A DNA stretch of 64,000 nt. It comes from Leptoclinus maculatus (Eukaryota; Chordata; Actinopteri; Perciformes; Stichaeidae). The stretch covers positions 27,292,447 through 27,356,446 of the forward strand of contig JAVDOI010000007.1 in the NCBI GenBank assembly GCA_032191485.1, in the 5' to 3' direction. This document shows positions 62,446-64,000 of this stretch, in pieces; position 1 is the stretch's first letter; the number at the start of each line of letters is the position of its first letter. The notes under the pieces are model-generated. The model was not told where the DNA came from. It searched no databases and worked only from the letters and a program-made list of their open reading frames with translations. The position numbers and the translations under genes are program-made.

Positions 62446-63875
62446 CCCGAGCTCACCCCTGTTCACGTCGGCCAATGTTGGATCCTTTAAGCACGACTAC
62501 AATATCTCTCGAAACCGTTGCCACGTAGCTTTTGATTGGCTAAATGTAATCTGACCTTAGAGGTGGCAGATCGATAACAATGTCTTGTTTAGGTCGGACA
62601 ATGCGACGACACACTGACGATCGGTTGAGCCTTATCTTGTCATTGTCCTGAGGGTGTCTTGGGGTCTGGTCAAATCTAAAGAGCTTATCTTTTGGGGACC
62701 AACAATGTGCCCACGACATTGATCTGCTTTGATATCTGTCGTCTAAATGGAAAAGTGGAAGAGTAATAATGGTGGTAGACAAATCAGGAAGTCATTAGGA
62801 TTCATCACAGAAGGAGTTGAACGGACATTTAACTGTTTCCCTTGGTCATTTGACTTGCACAAAAGAAAATGGCGATTTGTGTTAGTTGTCAATGGTGACA
62901 ACCGCGTAAAGGGTTAGATTGTTTGGTAACCTGCGTATGTAACTAACGGTTCGTACGTAAGTTACGTAACAAATGTAGCGCAACGTAACTTTTTCTAAAT
63001 TTCACTTTCGAAACGTGCGGTTTTGGACCGTCTGAAGGAATTACATTTAAATTGATAACCAGCGATAACGCCATCCAATCGGCTGATAGCATTTGAAATT
63101 GGTGTCTGAGAAGCTTTGCCTTGAGATGTAATCTGGGGTTCAGCCCAATGGGCCGTCAAGGTTTCGTCCGGCGATGGGGTCGAGCTTTCAGAACAAAAGC
63201 AGAAAGTAGTTAAAGGCCTAATGTTTGGTGCTCAGAGTCTCACATCTGCAGAAGAACTCTTACAAGTCCAAGCTCATGAAACGTTGCTGCACCGCTGTAT
63301 TTACTGAACCTTCTCCAGCTCAAAATGTCCCCCGCTGGTGAACAAACGACCGGTATAGCCTCAGGCGGTAAGAAATGCGGGAAAAATCCACGATCCAGTT
63401 TCACCACCGGAAGGTCTTTAAAAGTGTCGAAACTCTCTCTGTTTGGGTAGATAATTGTTCAGAATCGTGACTACATGGTGATGCAGTCGCCGTTATCTCT
63501 GTTCATCGTAATTTTAACTGTTGTGAAGAATATTGAGCTGTGGAGTGATTTGGTCGTACTGCCCGATGTGCATCGTGTCCAACCGTCGATCAAAGTCTTC
63601 AAAACGTGCTGACGAACTTGGGAAAAAAGTCTGGACTCTTTCAGCGGGAGTGTGGATCTGTTTTTAAATCTGATCGATGTGTTTTTGATGCCGCGGTTCA
63701 TTCAGTCTCTACCGTCTGTTTGCGTGTCGTCGTTGAGATAAAATAAAAAGAAAGCTCAGTGTAGGCCTCCGATCAACTGTGTGCAGTTCAGAGGACAACA
63801 ACCTCTATGAAGAAGTATATTTATATTGTCTTACTGTGCACCTGTTTTGTTCAGGTGTCTTATCTGAGTGTCACT

Positions 63876-63881
63876 ATTAAA
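63876..63881 (+). promoter_or_regulatory. cadps2: poly(A) signal ATTAAA (candidate distal)
   Basis: ATTAAA is the commonest variant of the poly(A) hexamer. It is followed by CACCTGTGTTTT and then a GT/T-rich stretch, the usual arrangement around a vertebrate cleavage site. An AATAAA at 63742-63747 and another at 62329-62334 could give shorter 3'UTRs. Confidence 0.5.
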
Positions 63882-64000
63882 AGTCTTTTTAAAGCACCTG
63901 TGTTTTCACCGCGTGGGTTTTTATTCTTTGTCCACAAAGCCACAACAAAAAGCATTAAGATTGGCATTAATATTTGAAAATCTGTAGTTTGTCTTTAAAC

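Larger units (their letters stand above)
61616..63900 (+). other. cadps2: cadps2 3' untranslated region (predicted)
   Basis: No splice donor or coding frame is recognisable after the stop. The sequence is mostly unique, with one reversed fragment of dispersed repeat family A at about 62330-62445. Candidate poly(A) signals are AATAAA at 62329-62334, AATAAA at 63742-63747 and ATTAAA at 63876-63881. The last is followed after about 15 nt by TG/T-rich sequence, which suits a terminal cleavage site near 63895. The extent is inferred without transcript data. Confidence 0.6.

Overview
The window is vertebrate nuclear DNA, almost certainly from a teleost and most likely a percomorph. The evidence is short coding exons with canonical GT-AG borders in multi-kilobase introns, many dinucleotide microsatellites, and several non-autonomous repeats and tRNA-type SINEs of kinds I know from percomorph genomes. 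It holds one recognisable gene: the 3' half of a CADPS2 (CAPS2, calcium-dependent secretion activator 2) orthologue on the plus strand. The 5' exons (N-terminus, C2 and PH domains) lie to the left of the window.

I resolve 17 coding exons, here called w1 to w17, from 5074 to the stop codon ending at 61615. Together they make 1,893 nt, or 630 residues plus stop. Every junction keeps the reading frame. The encoded part is the Munc13-homology (MUN/MHD) region and the C-terminal region, ending in an acidic DSDEEDD tail. One exon is a 15-nt microexon (w11, IDKQW) and another is only 33 nt (w14). A 3'UTR of about 2.3 kb follows, with a plausible poly(A) signal at 63876-63881.

The rest is intronic and dominated by repeats. 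Large tandem arrays are: a 12-bp array at 9775-11222; a 26-bp array at 15275-16250; a 39-bp array at 19446-19640; a 1.5-kb AGC/AGT trinucleotide array at 24058-25605; a 13-bp array at 32545-33608; and a related 13-bp/10-bp array at 37918-38836. Dispersed elements include a Tc1-like remnant, a LINE reverse transcriptase remnant, three tRNA-type SINEs, a short 28S rDNA-like segment, and several repeat families present in two or more copies. One of these families carries a CTCF-like core motif.

The observations most worth following are cis features that could affect splicing of this gene: the (TG)20 tract abutting frame-neutral exon w2, poly-C runs standing in for pyrimidine tracts before w12, w13 and w14, and the microexon w11. 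Also notable are the CTCF-like motif spread by a repeat, and two 13-bp minisatellites with a shared consensus in nearby introns. I found no second protein-coding gene, CRISPR array or operon. The very long reading frames inside the arrays are stop-free repeats, not genes.
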